Shown here piece by piece: positions 8,546 to 16,960 of a stretch of 64,000 bases of DNA. Origin of the DNA: Ruegeria atlantica (lineage in GTDB: Bacteria; Pseudomonadota; Alphaproteobacteria; Rhodobacterales; Rhodobacteraceae); assembly GCF_013033965.1 (NCBI RefSeq), contig NZ_WQFE01000003.1, positions 186,001 through 250,000 of the forward strand. The letters run 5' to 3'. Within the stretch, counting starts at the first letter, position 1, and each line of letters begins with the position of its first letter. Under the pieces are notes generated by a model, which had not been told where the DNA came from, did not search any database, and saw only the letters and a list, made by a program, of their open reading frames with translations. A program made the position numbers and the translations under genes.

Positions 8546-9024
8546 TAACAAAGGGTCCAATGAAGGCCTCGGCGAAAAACCGCTCATCTCTTGGTTGTTG
8601 GATGTTTTGGCGAGCTGACCATATCAAGTGTATATGCGCCCGATTAGGTTTATATATGCTCAATAAAGAATATGCATAATGCCAAATTTGGCCCAGGGTT
8701 GGTAAAATTGCGATCTACTATAGGTAGAATCTATCTCGGCGGGTTGTTGCGCAAAAACCATTCCGACACCCAAAAAATTAACCGTTCTTTCCAATTTTAC
8801 ATTGTTTGGATGAGCCGTTTGGGTGACGATGATCTTGCCCAAGCGAAAGGGGGAGCCGACGGCACTAGGGGGTGCCAACGGCTTGTCACAGTCACTGGAA
8901 GCGCTGAGCGGCATGTTAACGAGGGGGTCTTGTTTAGGTTCAGCGGCGGAATAGCCAGGGTGCCATAGGCATTTTTGGCAGCGTTTTCAGGATTGGTGAA
9001 AAGTGGTAGTCCTGTTTTGGGTAA

Positions 9025-9052
9025 GCGGCCCGGTCGATATCGACCGGGCCGC
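9025..9052. terminator. Perfect 28-base palindrome, likely transcription end
   Basis: GCGGCCCGGTCGAT directly followed by its reverse complement, 20 bases beyond the stop of the minus-strand nucleotidyltransferase gene. The minus-strand flank (TTACCC) has few Ts; the plus-strand flank (CTTTCATTTT) is more T-rich. It probably acts as a terminator or mRNA 3' barrier. Confidence 0.6.
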
Positions 9053-9072
9053 CTTTCATTTTGGCAGACGTT

Positions 9073-9672
9073 TTAGGAGGACTTCTGGGATCGCCAACGC
9101 GCCCAATCTTCAGGTGTGTCCAGATCCAACAAGGCGTTTTGGTTAGGCAACAGCTGAAGGTGCACCGCATCTTTGTGAGCCTTAACAACAGACTGCGCAC
9201 CCTCATCACCGGCCAGCTGACTGAGCTCACCGAACAGCGGCCGGGCGAACACAACCGGATGGCCGGGCTTTCCCGCCGAACTCGCTCCCCGCCAGATCAA
9301 GCAATCGGGATAGTCATGAACAGACTCCGTGACCTTTCTCAGATCGTCAGCAGTGATCTCGGGTAAGTCTGCCAGCAACACCATTACTGCTTTGGAACCG
9401 GCCGGCACATGCGCCAGGGCACCGCGCAAACTGGCGTTCATGCCCTCATCGGCGTCGGGAATACCAACAGCAACAACGCTCAGTCCTTTTAGGGCGTCAT
9501 GGCGGGGATGCGGAGCAGGGGGCAGCGCAACGATCACTGGACCAACCTGCAATGCTGTTTGCGCAGAGCGCCGAAGCAGGGGCAGGCCATCGACGCTTTG
9601 CATCAGCTTGTCTGCGCCCGCCATGCGGCGGGATTGACCTGCGGCCAGAAGGATGATGGGAATATCGCTCAT
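9073..9672 (-). CDS. MobA/MocA-like nucleotidyltransferase
   Basis: 199 residues from ATG 9672, chosen because it opens the conserved region and leaves a 31-base gap from the upstream dehydrogenase gene. The N-terminus has the NTP-transferase loop LLAAGQSRRM with a lysine shortly after (ADKLMQ), and later VLLADLPEIT and GKPGHPVVF, the acidic metal-binding and substrate segments of MocA/MobA-type cytidylyl- or guanylyltransferases. Such enzymes attach CMP or GMP to molybdopterin for molybdoenzymes. No molybdenum genes lie nearby, so the cofactor role is by family only. Downstream of the FAD/folate dehydrogenase, probably co-transcribed. Confidence 0.8.
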   Translation of the reverse strand: MSDIPIILLAAGQSRRMAGADKLMQSVDGLPLLRRSAQTALQVGPVIVALPPAPHPRHDALKGLSVVAVGIPDADEGMNASLRGALAHVPAGSKAVMVLLADLPEITADDLRKVTESVHDYPDCLIWRGASSAGKPGHPVVFARPLFGELSQLAGDEGAQSVVKAHKDAVHLQLLPNQNALLDLDTPEDWARWRSQKSS

Positions 9673-9703
9673 GCAACCACATAGCCGTCGTGGCCGTCTA
9701 TTG

Positions 9704-12121
9704 TCATCCCCGCATACGCGCACCGTCCGCGTCGAATAGTGGGGTAGAGATCACGCGCGCCTTGTGCATTTGGCCCAGTATCTCAATCTCGATTTCCAAA
9801 CCGTCACGCGCGCGGTCCGAGGGTAGGAAGCCCATGGCGATTGACTCCTCGGCACAATGCGAATACCCGCCCGAGGTGCAGAACCCGACGACTTCACCCT
9901 CCAGCCAGATCGGCTCATAGGCATTCACGTCGGCGTCGTCAGCGTCTACTACAAACGAAACCAACTTGCGCGCTGTGCCTTCGGACCGTTCCTGTTCGGC
10001 CGCAGTTCGACCGATAAAGTCCGTGTTCTTGGTGAAGGCGATAAAGCGATCCAGTCCGGTTTCGGCAGCTGTGTAATCGGGTGAGAATTCGCGCATCCAG
10101 GACCCAAAAAACTTGTCCAGACGCAGGCTCATCATCGCGCGCATACCGAAGGGCACCATACCATGGGGCTGCCCGGCTTGCCAAAGAGTCCACCACAGTT
10201 GCCGTTGCGCCATCGGATCGCAGTAGATCTCATACCCCAGATCTCCGGTGTAGCTGACCATTTGAACAATGCAGTCGGTCATGCCGACAATCATGCGTCG
10301 AACGTCCAGAAACCTGATATCCGAGATGTCCATCCGGGTGCATGCTGCCAGAACCTCGGCGGCCTTTGGCCCTGCGATCTGAAACCCGTTCAGACGGTCA
10401 CTGATGTTGTCGATTGTGACTCCATCGTCCTGGTGCTGCAGGAACCACCGCATGTGGAAAGCCTGGCTGCCGTATGATGCGGTCAGCTGGAATTCGGTAT
10501 CAGCTAGGCAGGACACGGTGAAATCCCCGATTAGCTTGCCCTTGGGCGACAACATGGGCGTCAGCGACATCCGCCCCGGCATTGGGATGCGTCCCGCCAT
10601 GATCCGGTCCAGCCAACCTCGCGCACCCGGACCGGTGATACGGTATTTTCCGAAATTGTGGATTTCGTTGATCCCGACACCGTTTCGGACAGCGCGAACC
10701 TCACGACCGGTCGCTTTAAAGGCATCCGAGCGGCGGAACGAGGGCGTTTCATAGCCGGGCTCATCTCCCTGCGCAAAATAGTTGGGGACTTCCAGCCCGT
10801 ATTGCTGCCCCCAAACTGCACCGAGGTCGCTGAAGATATCGTACATTGGTGTGGTCCGGTTGGGACGCGCTGCAGGTAGTTCTTCGTTTGGATAGGCGAC
10901 GCTAAAGCGTTTTTGGTAATTCTCGATCACTTTCGGGCGGGTATAGCCGGGGCTGATCCAGTCGCCGAAGCGGGCGACATCCATGGCGAACACATCGCGT
11001 TCCGGCTCTCCTTCAATCATCCACTGCGCCAGCGTCAGTCCAACGCCGCCACCCTGACTAAATCCGGCCATCACACCGCAGGCGGACCAGTAGTTGCGCA
11101 TGCCCGGCACTGGCCCGACCAGAGGGTTCCCGTCCGGCGCAAAGGTGAACGGGCCGTGGATCACCGATTTGACGCCCGCTTCGGCCAAGACAGGAAAACG
11201 TTTGTACGCGAACTCGATGCTGTCGGTGATCTTGTCATAGTCGTCGGGCAGCAGCTCGTGCCCAAATTCCCACGGCGTGCCGTCCACAGCCCAAGGCTTG
11301 CAGGGTTGCTCGTAGAACCCGATGCACAACCCGCGGCCTTCCTGCCGCAGATAGCTTTCGCCCGCCGGGTCCATCACGTGCGGATGTTCGCCGCCCGCGT
11401 CGATGATCGCCTCGATCTGGGGGATGTTGTCGGTGACCAGATACTGGTGCTCCATTGGGTGCAGCGGGAAGTAGATGCCCGCCATCGCGCCCACCTCGCG
11501 CGCCCAGAGGCCGCCCGCGTTGACCACATGCTCGGCATGGATCGTGCCCTTGTCGGTGACCACATCCCAGGTGCCGTCCGGGCGCTGATTGGTCTCGCGC
11601 ACCATGCAATGGGTTTCGATGGTGGCGCCGCCCATGCGTGCAGCCTTGGCATAGGCGTGAGTGGTACCCGAGGGGTCCAGGTGCCCGTCGAGCGGATCGT
11701 ACAAAGCGCCGATGATGCCGTCGGTATTGGTGATCGGCGCGATTTTCTTGATCTCGTCGGGGCCGACGATCTCGGTCTCAAGCCCCATGAAGCGGTGCTT
11801 GGCGCGTTCGGCCAGCAGCATATCGAACCGATCCTGATTGTCCGCCAATGTCACACCGCCCACATGGTGCAGGCCGCAGGACATGCCGGTGATCTCTTCC
11901 AGTTCTTTGTAAAGCCGGATCGTGTATCCCTGCAGCGCCGCCATGTTGGTGTCGCCATTCAAAGTGTGAAACCCGCCTGCCGCATGCCAAGTCGATCCGC
12001 TGGTCAGCTCAGAGCGTTCCAGCAACATCACATCTGACCAACCCAGCTTGGTCAGGTGATAGAGAACCGAACATCCAACGACTCCGCCGCCGATGACAGC
12101 AACTTGGGTTGTGAGTTTCAT
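9704..12121 (-). CDS. Dimethylglycine/sarcosine dehydrogenase-like FAD and folate enzyme
   Basis: 805 residues in two halves. The N-terminal half (1-~380) is a DAO-type FAD oxidoreductase with the Rossmann motif VIGGGVVGCS at 9-18 and the SGSTWHAAG segment where related enzymes hold flavin. The C-terminal half (about 430-800) is a GcvT/aminomethyltransferase-type tetrahydrofolate domain. Family members oxidise N-methyl groups of dimethylglycine, sarcosine or similar amines and pass the one-carbon unit to tetrahydrofolate. ATG 12121 has AGGAGA upstream. It fits glycine betaine catabolism, but other N-methyl substrates are possible. The downstream nucleotidyltransferase is probably in the same transcript. 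Confidence 0.88.
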   Translation of the reverse strand: MKLTTQVAVIGGGVVGCSVLYHLTKLGWSDVMLLERSELTSGSTWHAAGGFHTLNGDTNMAALQGYTIRLYKELEEITGMSCGLHHVGGVTLADNQDRFDMLLAERAKHRFMGLETEIVGPDEIKKIAPITNTDGIIGALYDPLDGHLDPSGTTHAYAKAARMGGATIETHCMVRETNQRPDGTWDVVTDKGTIHAEHVVNAGGLWAREVGAMAGIYFPLHPMEHQYLVTDNIPQIEAIIDAGGEHPHVMDPAGESYLRQEGRGLCIGFYEQPCKPWAVDGTPWEFGHELLPDDYDKITDSIEFAYKRFPVLAEAGVKSVIHGPFTFAPDGNPLVGPVPGMRNYWSACGVMAGFSQGGGVGLTLAQWMIEGEPERDVFAMDVARFGDWISPGYTRPKVIENYQKRFSVAYPNEELPAARPNRTTPMYDIFSDLGAVWGQQYGLEVPNYFAQGDEPGYETPSFRRSDAFKATGREVRAVRNGVGINEIHNFGKYRITGPGARGWLDRIMAGRIPMPGRMSLTPMLSPKGKLIGDFTVSCLADTEFQLTASYGSQAFHMRWFLQHQDDGVTIDNISDRLNGFQIAGPKAAEVLAACTRMDISDIRFLDVRRMIVGMTDCIVQMVSYTGDLGYEIYCDPMAQRQLWWTLWQAGQPHGMVPFGMRAMMSLRLDKFFGSWMREFSPDYTAAETGLDRFIAFTKNTDFIGRTAAEQERSEGTARKLVSFVVDADDADVNAYEPIWLEGEVVGFCTSGGYSHCAEESIAMGFLPSDRARDGLEIEIEILGQMHKARVISTPLFDADGARMRG

Positions 12122-12246
12122 GTACGTCTCCTGATGGCTATGCCGTCAGTCTCAATAGGAAAATCGCCATTGCAATAGCGTCAGCGACAGAAAGTGTCGC
12201 GGAATGCGATCCGGGCAGTGTGGTTGGCAGGGCTTGTGCTCTGGCA

Positions 12247-12278
12247 AAATAAAACCGGCGCTCAGGTCTGAGCGCCGG
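12247..12278 (-). terminator. Terminator of the CorC-like gene
   Basis: CCGGCGCTCAG (12255-12265) pairs perfectly with CTGAGCGCCGG (12268-12278). On the minus strand the stem is followed by TTTTATTTT, a classic rho-independent terminator 26 bases after the stop of the upstream gene. Confidence 0.9.
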
Positions 12279-12303
12279 TGTTTTCGGTGCTATTTCGCGC
12301 TCG

Positions 12304-13611
12304 TCAAAGAGGGCGCACTTTCAGTTCCGTAATCCGGTTGCCTTCACGCTGAGTCACCTCAAAGCGGAAGCCGTGGAAGGAAAACACCTGACCCACGATC
12401 GGGATCATCTGCGCCTCGTGAATGACAAGGCCCGCAACGGTGTTGGCCTCTTCGTCTGGCAAGGACCAGTCCATCGCGCGGTTGGCGTCGCGAATCGTAG
12501 TGGCCCCATCGACCAGAAACTGCCCATCGTCCGTCCGGGTCACGCCAACCTCTTCGTCGATGTCGAACTCATCCGCGATCTCGCCCACGATCTCTTCGAG
12601 GATATCCTCAAGCGTGATCAGACCGCGCAGCGATCCGTATTCGTCCACTACCAGCGCAAAATGGCTGTGCATTCGAAGGAATTCGCGCATCTGATCGTCC
12701 AGAGTGGTCGTCTCGGGCACGAAATAAGGGTCATTGGCGACCTTGAGGATGTCGAATTCTTTCAGCCGGCTATCGGCGCTTTCGCTGCCTCCGGCATGGG
12801 CATACATCGCGCGGAACAAGTCCTTAGCATGGACAACACCCACGATATTTTCCTGTTCGTCCCGAAAGACGGGCAGGCGGGTGTGGCTACTTTTCAGACA
12901 TTGCTGAAGGATAGATTCGGGCGCGGCGTCGGCATCAATCATCTCGATGTTCGAGCGGTGCAGCATGATCTCTTCAACCGTGCGGTCGCCCAGATCCAGC
13001 GCGCCAAGAATACGATCGCGATCCTCTTTTTCGACCACGCCTTCCGAATGGCCAAGCTGCAGTGCACCGGCGATTTCCTCGCGCACGGCCAGAATGTTGC
13101 TGTCCGGGTCGATCTGCACGCCGAACAGGCGCAGAACACCGCGCACCAGCAGCCGTACAGCCGCAACGATAGGCGAGAACACCGTCACGACGATGCTGAT
13201 GATTGGCGCCACGGCGGCGGCGGCCTTTTCCGAGTTGGTGATTGCGTAAGTCTTGGGAAGAACTTCGGCGAAGATCAAAACCAGCAGGGTCATCACAAGC
13301 GTCGCCAGCGCAACACCGCTTTCACCGAACAACCGTGTGAAAAGGGCAGTCGCAAGCGATGCGGCAAGGATGTTGACCAGGTTGTTGCCCAACAAGACCG
13401 AGCCGATCAGCCGTTCGTTGTCGTCGGTGATGTCCAGCGCCTTTTGCGCACCGCGCGACCCCTTGTCGGCCTGTGCACGCAGTTTTCCGCGCGAAGATGC
13501 GGTCAATGCTGTTTCAGAACCCGAGAAAAAGCCCGACAGGACAAGCAAAAGCAGAATGGCGCCTGTGGTAAACCAGAATGCGCCGTCGATCAGAGAAGAA
13601 GAGGGTTCCAT
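12304..13611 (-). CDS. HlyC/CorC-family membrane protein (DUF21-CBS-CorC)
   Basis: 435 residues. The N-terminal ~190 residues form a CNNM/DUF21 membrane domain with about four hydrophobic segments (from GAILLLLVLSGFFSGSETAL). A CBS pair follows at about 205-335 (LPVFRDEQENIVGVVHAKDL and LVVDEYGSLRGLITLEDILE), then a C-terminal CorC/HlyC domain of about 80 residues. Relatives are implicated in magnesium/cobalt efflux or ion homeostasis; the older name hemolysin is misleading. It is followed by its own terminator. xerD lies downstream of its start side on the same strand, 63 bases away. Confidence 0.9.
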   Translation of the reverse strand: MEPSSSLIDGAFWFTTGAILLLLVLSGFFSGSETALTASSRGKLRAQADKGSRGAQKALDITDDNERLIGSVLLGNNLVNILAASLATALFTRLFGESGVALATLVMTLLVLIFAEVLPKTYAITNSEKAAAAVAPIISIVVTVFSPIVAAVRLLVRGVLRLFGVQIDPDSNILAVREEIAGALQLGHSEGVVEKEDRDRILGALDLGDRTVEEIMLHRSNIEMIDADAAPESILQQCLKSSHTRLPVFRDEQENIVGVVHAKDLFRAMYAHAGGSESADSRLKEFDILKVANDPYFVPETTTLDDQMREFLRMHSHFALVVDEYGSLRGLITLEDILEEIVGEIADEFDIDEEVGVTRTDDGQFLVDGATTIRDANRAMDWSLPDEEANTVAGLVIHEAQMIPIVGQVFSFHGFRFEVTQREGNRITELKVRPL

Positions 13612-13674
13612 CGGTCCTTGGTTGTTCGTGTTTCTGCAATCGTTATGGGGTCGCTGGCGCGGCGGATCAAGGGG

Positions 13675-14628
13675 TTAGCCCGCGTCATCGCTGTCTTTGG
13701 CCAGCGGGTGATGCTGCAACACAAGCTCTGACAGGCGTTCGTCCAGGACATGCGTGTAGATTTCCGTGGTTGCGACATCGGCATGGCCCAGCAGGGTCTG
13801 GATCGACCGCAGATCAGCGCCGTTGGCCAAAAGATGCGTGGCAAAGGCGTGGCGCAGGGTATGCGGCGTCACTTTTTCTGGTGAAACGCCACCCTCCACA
13901 GCCAGTTCCTTGACCAGCAGGAAAAACCTGTGTCGGGTCAGGTGGCCGGATTTGCCACGGGACGGAAACAGGAATTTCGAGCGCTGACGCCCATCTGCGA
14001 CCTGCTTGTCTTCGGTTTCATCCCTGACAAGCAGCCACGCTGCCAATGCATCCCGCGCCGGAGGGGACAGTGGCACCATCCGTTCCTTGCCGCCTTTGCC
14101 CATCACAAGCAACATCCGTGGATCACCGCGGGCCGAGGAAACCGGTAGTGAAACCAATTCAGTTACCCGCATCCCGGTGGCGTACAGAACCTCCATGAGG
14201 CAGGTGTTGCGGATCCGGTCTGCTTCCTTACGGCCTGTTCGACGCGCGGCTTCGAGCAAACGGTCCACTTCGGCCACGTCCAGCGTTTTAGGCAGGCGTT
14301 TTTGCCGTCCCGGGCCTTTGATCTGTATGGCTGGGTTGGTTTCAAGCCAACCTTCTTCGAACGCGAAACGGAACAGTTGCTTGATCGCAGACAGCCGACG
14401 CGCGCGCGTGGAACGGGACAAACCCTGCGCGTCGCAGTCTATCAGGTATTGCTCGATCTGTTTTCTCTGGGTGTTTGAAAAGTCCGCCTTTCGGCGATCC
14501 AGCCAGGACGAAAACTCCTTCAGATCGCGCCCATAGGCCAGCAGTGTATTTGTTGCAGCCCCTAATTCAGCGGCCTGAGCTTGTAAGAATGTGGAAATCC
14601 ATAGCTCTTGAGTCGCCGGGGCTGTCAT
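13675..14628 (-). CDS. xerD: Tyrosine recombinase XerD
   Basis: 317 residues. N-terminal SAM-like core-binding domain (about 1-100) and C-terminal catalytic domain with the tyrosine recombinase residues: arginine in TGMRVTELV, HTLRHAFATHLL (HxxR), the histidine in LLGHADVATTEIY and nucleophile Y291. With XerC it resolves chromosome dimers at dif near the terminus. ATG 14628 comes two bases after the stop of the 507-residue unknown, so the two are translationally coupled. No dif-like site was noticed beside it. XerD rather than XerC or a phage integrase is judged from length and sequence style. Confidence 0.9.
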   Translation of the reverse strand: MTAPATQELWISTFLQAQAAELGAATNTLLAYGRDLKEFSSWLDRRKADFSNTQRKQIEQYLIDCDAQGLSRSTRARRLSAIKQLFRFAFEEGWLETNPAIQIKGPGRQKRLPKTLDVAEVDRLLEAARRTGRKEADRIRNTCLMEVLYATGMRVTELVSLPVSSARGDPRMLLVMGKGGKERMVPLSPPARDALAAWLLVRDETEDKQVADGRQRSKFLFPSRGKSGHLTRHRFFLLVKELAVEGGVSPEKVTPHTLRHAFATHLLANGADLRSIQTLLGHADVATTEIYTHVLDERLSELVLQHHPLAKDSDDAG

Positions 14629-14630
14629 GA

Positions 14631-16154
14631 TCAGCTGTCCTGCAGGATCAGCAAGTTCAGCGCGGCGCGGCGGGCGGAGTCCTCAAGACCCACACGGCGC
14701 AATGTCGCGATGGCCGCCGTTAGATCGACAAGATTGCCGCGTGAGCCATGCGCGAACCGCTGCATGGTCTCCAAAATCGCTTCGCCCAACTGATCGTTGT
14801 TCAGCATCGTTTCGATGTTCGACGGGATCGGGGCAGCCCATGCAAACCCTTGCGCCACCGCGTCCGCCATGGGTGAAGGTGAGCGCGCACGGCCCGGATC
14901 GCCTTGCGCCAGCGCAGCCAGAAAATGACTTTCATCAGACGGATCGGGAACAGACAGAGCTGCCGTCTCATACATCTCGGACAACAGAAGGATATGCCAG
15001 CGCAGTTGGTCCGCAGACTGGTCCGTCAGTTCGAACTGTGACAGGCGTTCTGCGAACAATTCCGCAAAGGGCACTTCAAGACCGACGAGACGCATTTGTG
15101 CCCACACGACCTTCAATGCCTTGGCGATCTTTTCGGGATTGCGGGAATCCAGCGCAGCTTCGAACCGCTGAACGGCCGAGACCCTGTCCCAAACCGCACC
15201 GGATGCGGCCGGAGAACGCTCGGTATAAAGGCCCAGCAATTGATTGGGTGTCAGCGCGCCGATCCGGGTCAACCGCTCAGCCGCTTCGATCTGCGCCTTC
15301 CATCCGGCCACGTCTCGCAGGTCGGCATTCGCAAAAGCACGGGGCAGAGGGGCCGATGGCAGGCGTTCCCCGATTGCCTCAAACAAGCGAAAGGTCAGCG
15401 GGCTTGGGTCATCCGGTTGCGGCAGGTATTCGGCATCCTCAAAAAGCTCGGGGCTGAGAAAGCGATCCAGCACATCCAGCTCTTCTGGTGGCAAAATCTG
15501 CAGCGCATGCGCTGCTTCTAGCGTCAAGGCGGCAGACGGCCAGTCTCCGCGTCGGGCCTTGCAGAAAATCTGTGCGGCGTAATCCTGTGACAGGTGCGGC
15601 TTTGCGATTAGCGACGTACAGCTGCGATCCTCATCTCCGGTCAGCAAAGTTGCGTCAAACCAACGCTGGAACCGGCCGCGTGTGTCGGTCGGACCGGCCA
15701 GTTGGACCAGCGATTGTGCGGGGTCGGCTGCGCCAAGCTGCATCAAGCGGTCGATCCGTGCGAGCAGCAGCGTCTCTTCGGCACCTGTACCCGCCGGCGC
15801 ACGGGCCTCGGACAAGATCAGGGTAAACAGCAAACGCTGCATGGCGGGGTTATAGCGAACCGGCACATTGGTGATCAGTTCGGCCAACCGGTGGGCATCA
15901 CTGTTCTGCCAAAGGTGCACCGGCAGGCCAGTAACGGACGACGACACAAGGCCCAGCGGCTGCGATAGAGCCTCAAGCGGAGAGACCTCGATATCCGGCT
16001 GAATGCCTGTCTCTGTGACTGGGGGTTCCAACAGAACAGTCCCCGGCAGATTTTCCGGAGGGTCCGTCAGCCAATCGATGACAGAAAGAGGAGCCTGCTG
16101 CGCCTGTGCTGAGCCAGCCAACAACAATGCAGCCAGTGCGGCTTTATTCAACAT
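14631..16154 (-). CDS. Secreted/periplasmic protein of unknown function
   Basis: 507 residues. I do not recognise a named domain. The first ~18 residues (MLNKAALAALLLAGSAQAQ) are a short signal peptide ending in an AxA site. The rest is rich in Ala, Leu, Glu and Asp, mostly predicted helical, with repeated helix-turn-helix-like stretches that recall TPR/SEL-type solenoids, but no clear consensus. It overlaps the preceding 49-residue membrane protein by 11 bases and is followed two bases later by xerD, so it belongs to a three-gene operon. Similar proteins near xerD are familiar in Rhodobacterales. Confidence 0.75.
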   Translation of the reverse strand: MLNKAALAALLLAGSAQAQQAPLSVIDWLTDPPENLPGTVLLEPPVTETGIQPDIEVSPLEALSQPLGLVSSSVTGLPVHLWQNSDAHRLAELITNVPVRYNPAMQRLLFTLILSEARAPAGTGAEETLLLARIDRLMQLGAADPAQSLVQLAGPTDTRGRFQRWFDATLLTGDEDRSCTSLIAKPHLSQDYAAQIFCKARRGDWPSAALTLEAAHALQILPPEELDVLDRFLSPELFEDAEYLPQPDDPSPLTFRLFEAIGERLPSAPLPRAFANADLRDVAGWKAQIEAAERLTRIGALTPNQLLGLYTERSPAASGAVWDRVSAVQRFEAALDSRNPEKIAKALKVVWAQMRLVGLEVPFAELFAERLSQFELTDQSADQLRWHILLLSEMYETAALSVPDPSDESHFLAALAQGDPGRARSPSPMADAVAQGFAWAAPIPSNIETMLNNDQLGEAILETMQRFAHGSRGNLVDLTAAIATLRRVGLEDSARRAALNLLILQDS

Positions 16155-16293
16155 TCAGGATTACCGGCTCTCGGATCTCGTCTTGTGGGGCCGAGAAATC
16201 CACCCCGAAAATCGGACCTAAATAGGCGTATCCCGCCAGCCCGACAAAACACAGGCAAACAATATATATCAGGAACTTGATCAGACGGCCCAT
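16144..16293 (-). CDS. 49-residue single-pass membrane protein
   Basis: Small gene starting at ATG 16293 and ending at TAA 16144-16146. The protein begins MGRLIKFLIYIVCLCFVG: a positively charged tip then one hydrophobic segment (about 5-27), followed by a short acidic tail ending PVILNVE. Its end overlaps the start of the 507-residue secreted protein by 11 bases in another frame, which argues for coupled translation. It is divergent from aroK across 79 bases. The signal-anchor topology and fixed position support a real gene. Function unknown. Confidence 0.7.
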   Translation of the reverse strand: MGRLIKFLIYIVCLCFVGLAGYAYLGPIFGVDFSAPQDEIREPVILNVE

Positions 16294-16372
16294 TGCTCAA
16301 CGCTGCCCCAATTTTGTCTTTTGCCATAGTTATAGCTGGCATTTTTCTTAAGATCACGTCATTCACGTTGAA

Positions 16373-16960
16373 ATGAGCGAAATTAAGCATAACACCGACA
16401 CAGAAGGTACTGATGCGGTCTTTGAACTGCACAAAACTGTCGTTCTCGTTGGCATGATGGGGGCAGGAAAGACAGCCGTAGGCCGTGCACTGGCCGCAAA
16501 GCTTGGCGTTCCGTTCCTCGACAGCGACGCCGAGATCGAATCGGCCGCCAATATGACCATCCCCGAGATATTCGAGCGCGATGGTGAGCCGTTCTTTCGT
16601 GACAAGGAAAGTCAGGTCATCGGGCGTCTGCTGGACGAGGAAAAAGGAATCTTGTCCACCGGCGGCGGAGCCTTTCTGGGTGAACAGAATCGTCAAATGA
16701 TTTCAGAGCGCGGCGTCTCGGTCTGGTTGCGGGCGGATTTGAACGTGTTGTGGAACAGGGTCAAACACAAGGACACACGCCCGCTGTTACGCACATCTGA
16801 TCCTTATGCGACCTTGCGCGCCTTGTACGAAGACCGCGTACCGGTCTATGCGCAGGCGGGTCTGACGGTTGAATCCGATGGCGAAACCTCGATTGAGAAT
16901 ATGGTGGACCGGGTGGTTGCTTCATTGTTGACGCGCCCGGACGTATTGGAACGGAAGTAA
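16373..16960 (+). CDS. aroK: Shikimate kinase
   Basis: 195 residues; cytoplasmic enzyme phosphorylating shikimate at the 3-hydroxyl with ATP in aromatic amino acid synthesis. The P-loop GMMGAGKT (27-34) is followed by FLDSDAEIE (shikimate-binding Asp), a GGGAFL segment and a lid with RPLLRTSDP. About 20 residues precede the usual start of the fold, a common alphaproteobacterial feature. No strong ribosome site is seen before ATG 16373. The stop is immediately followed by the ATG of aroB, so they form an aroKB operon. Confidence 0.96.
   Translation: MSEIKHNTDTEGTDAVFELHKTVVLVGMMGAGKTAVGRALAAKLGVPFLDSDAEIESAANMTIPEIFERDGEPFFRDKESQVIGRLLDEEKGILSTGGGAFLGEQNRQMISERGVSVWLRADLNVLWNRVKHKDTRPLLRTSDPYATLRALYEDRVPVYAQAGLTVESDGETSIENMVDRVVASLLTRPDVLERK

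Larger units (their letters stand above)
8315..9072. other. 758-bp stretch without a credible gene; HtrA promoter side
   Basis: Noticeably AT-richer than its surroundings, especially 8560-8800. No reading frame here looks like a protein: the ~84-98 codon frames are low in conserved character and lack good ribosome sites. It contains a 16-bp inverted repeat (8401-8416), a hairpin (8479-8504), a weaker hairpin followed by TTTTGTT (8516-8545) and a perfect 28-base palindrome at the far end. It should carry the HtrA promoter (minus strand). A small RNA is possible. Confidence 0.5.

Noticed and set aside
8660..8968. Two overlapping small open frames (84 and 98 codons) in the HtrA upstream region
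   Set aside because: Opposite strands of the same AT-rich stretch, no ribosome sites, no hydrophobic or domain pattern.
10913..12037. Plus-strand open frame of 374 codons
   Set aside because: Fully inside the FAD/folate dehydrogenase gene on the other strand, with a low-complexity His/Arg/Asp-rich translation and no ribosome site.
12373..13731. Long plus-strand open frame (452 codons) opposite the CorC-like gene
   Set aside because: It is the antisense shadow of a well-supported DUF21-CBS-CorC gene in GC-rich DNA; the translation is rich in Arg, His, Gln and Asp and matches nothing recognisable.
13675..14628. Integrase of a mobile element
   Set aside because: The tyrosine recombinase has XerD length and layout, sits in a housekeeping operon and has no attachment repeats or cargo genes near it; the only tRNA in the window is 24 kb away and shows no duplicated 3' end.
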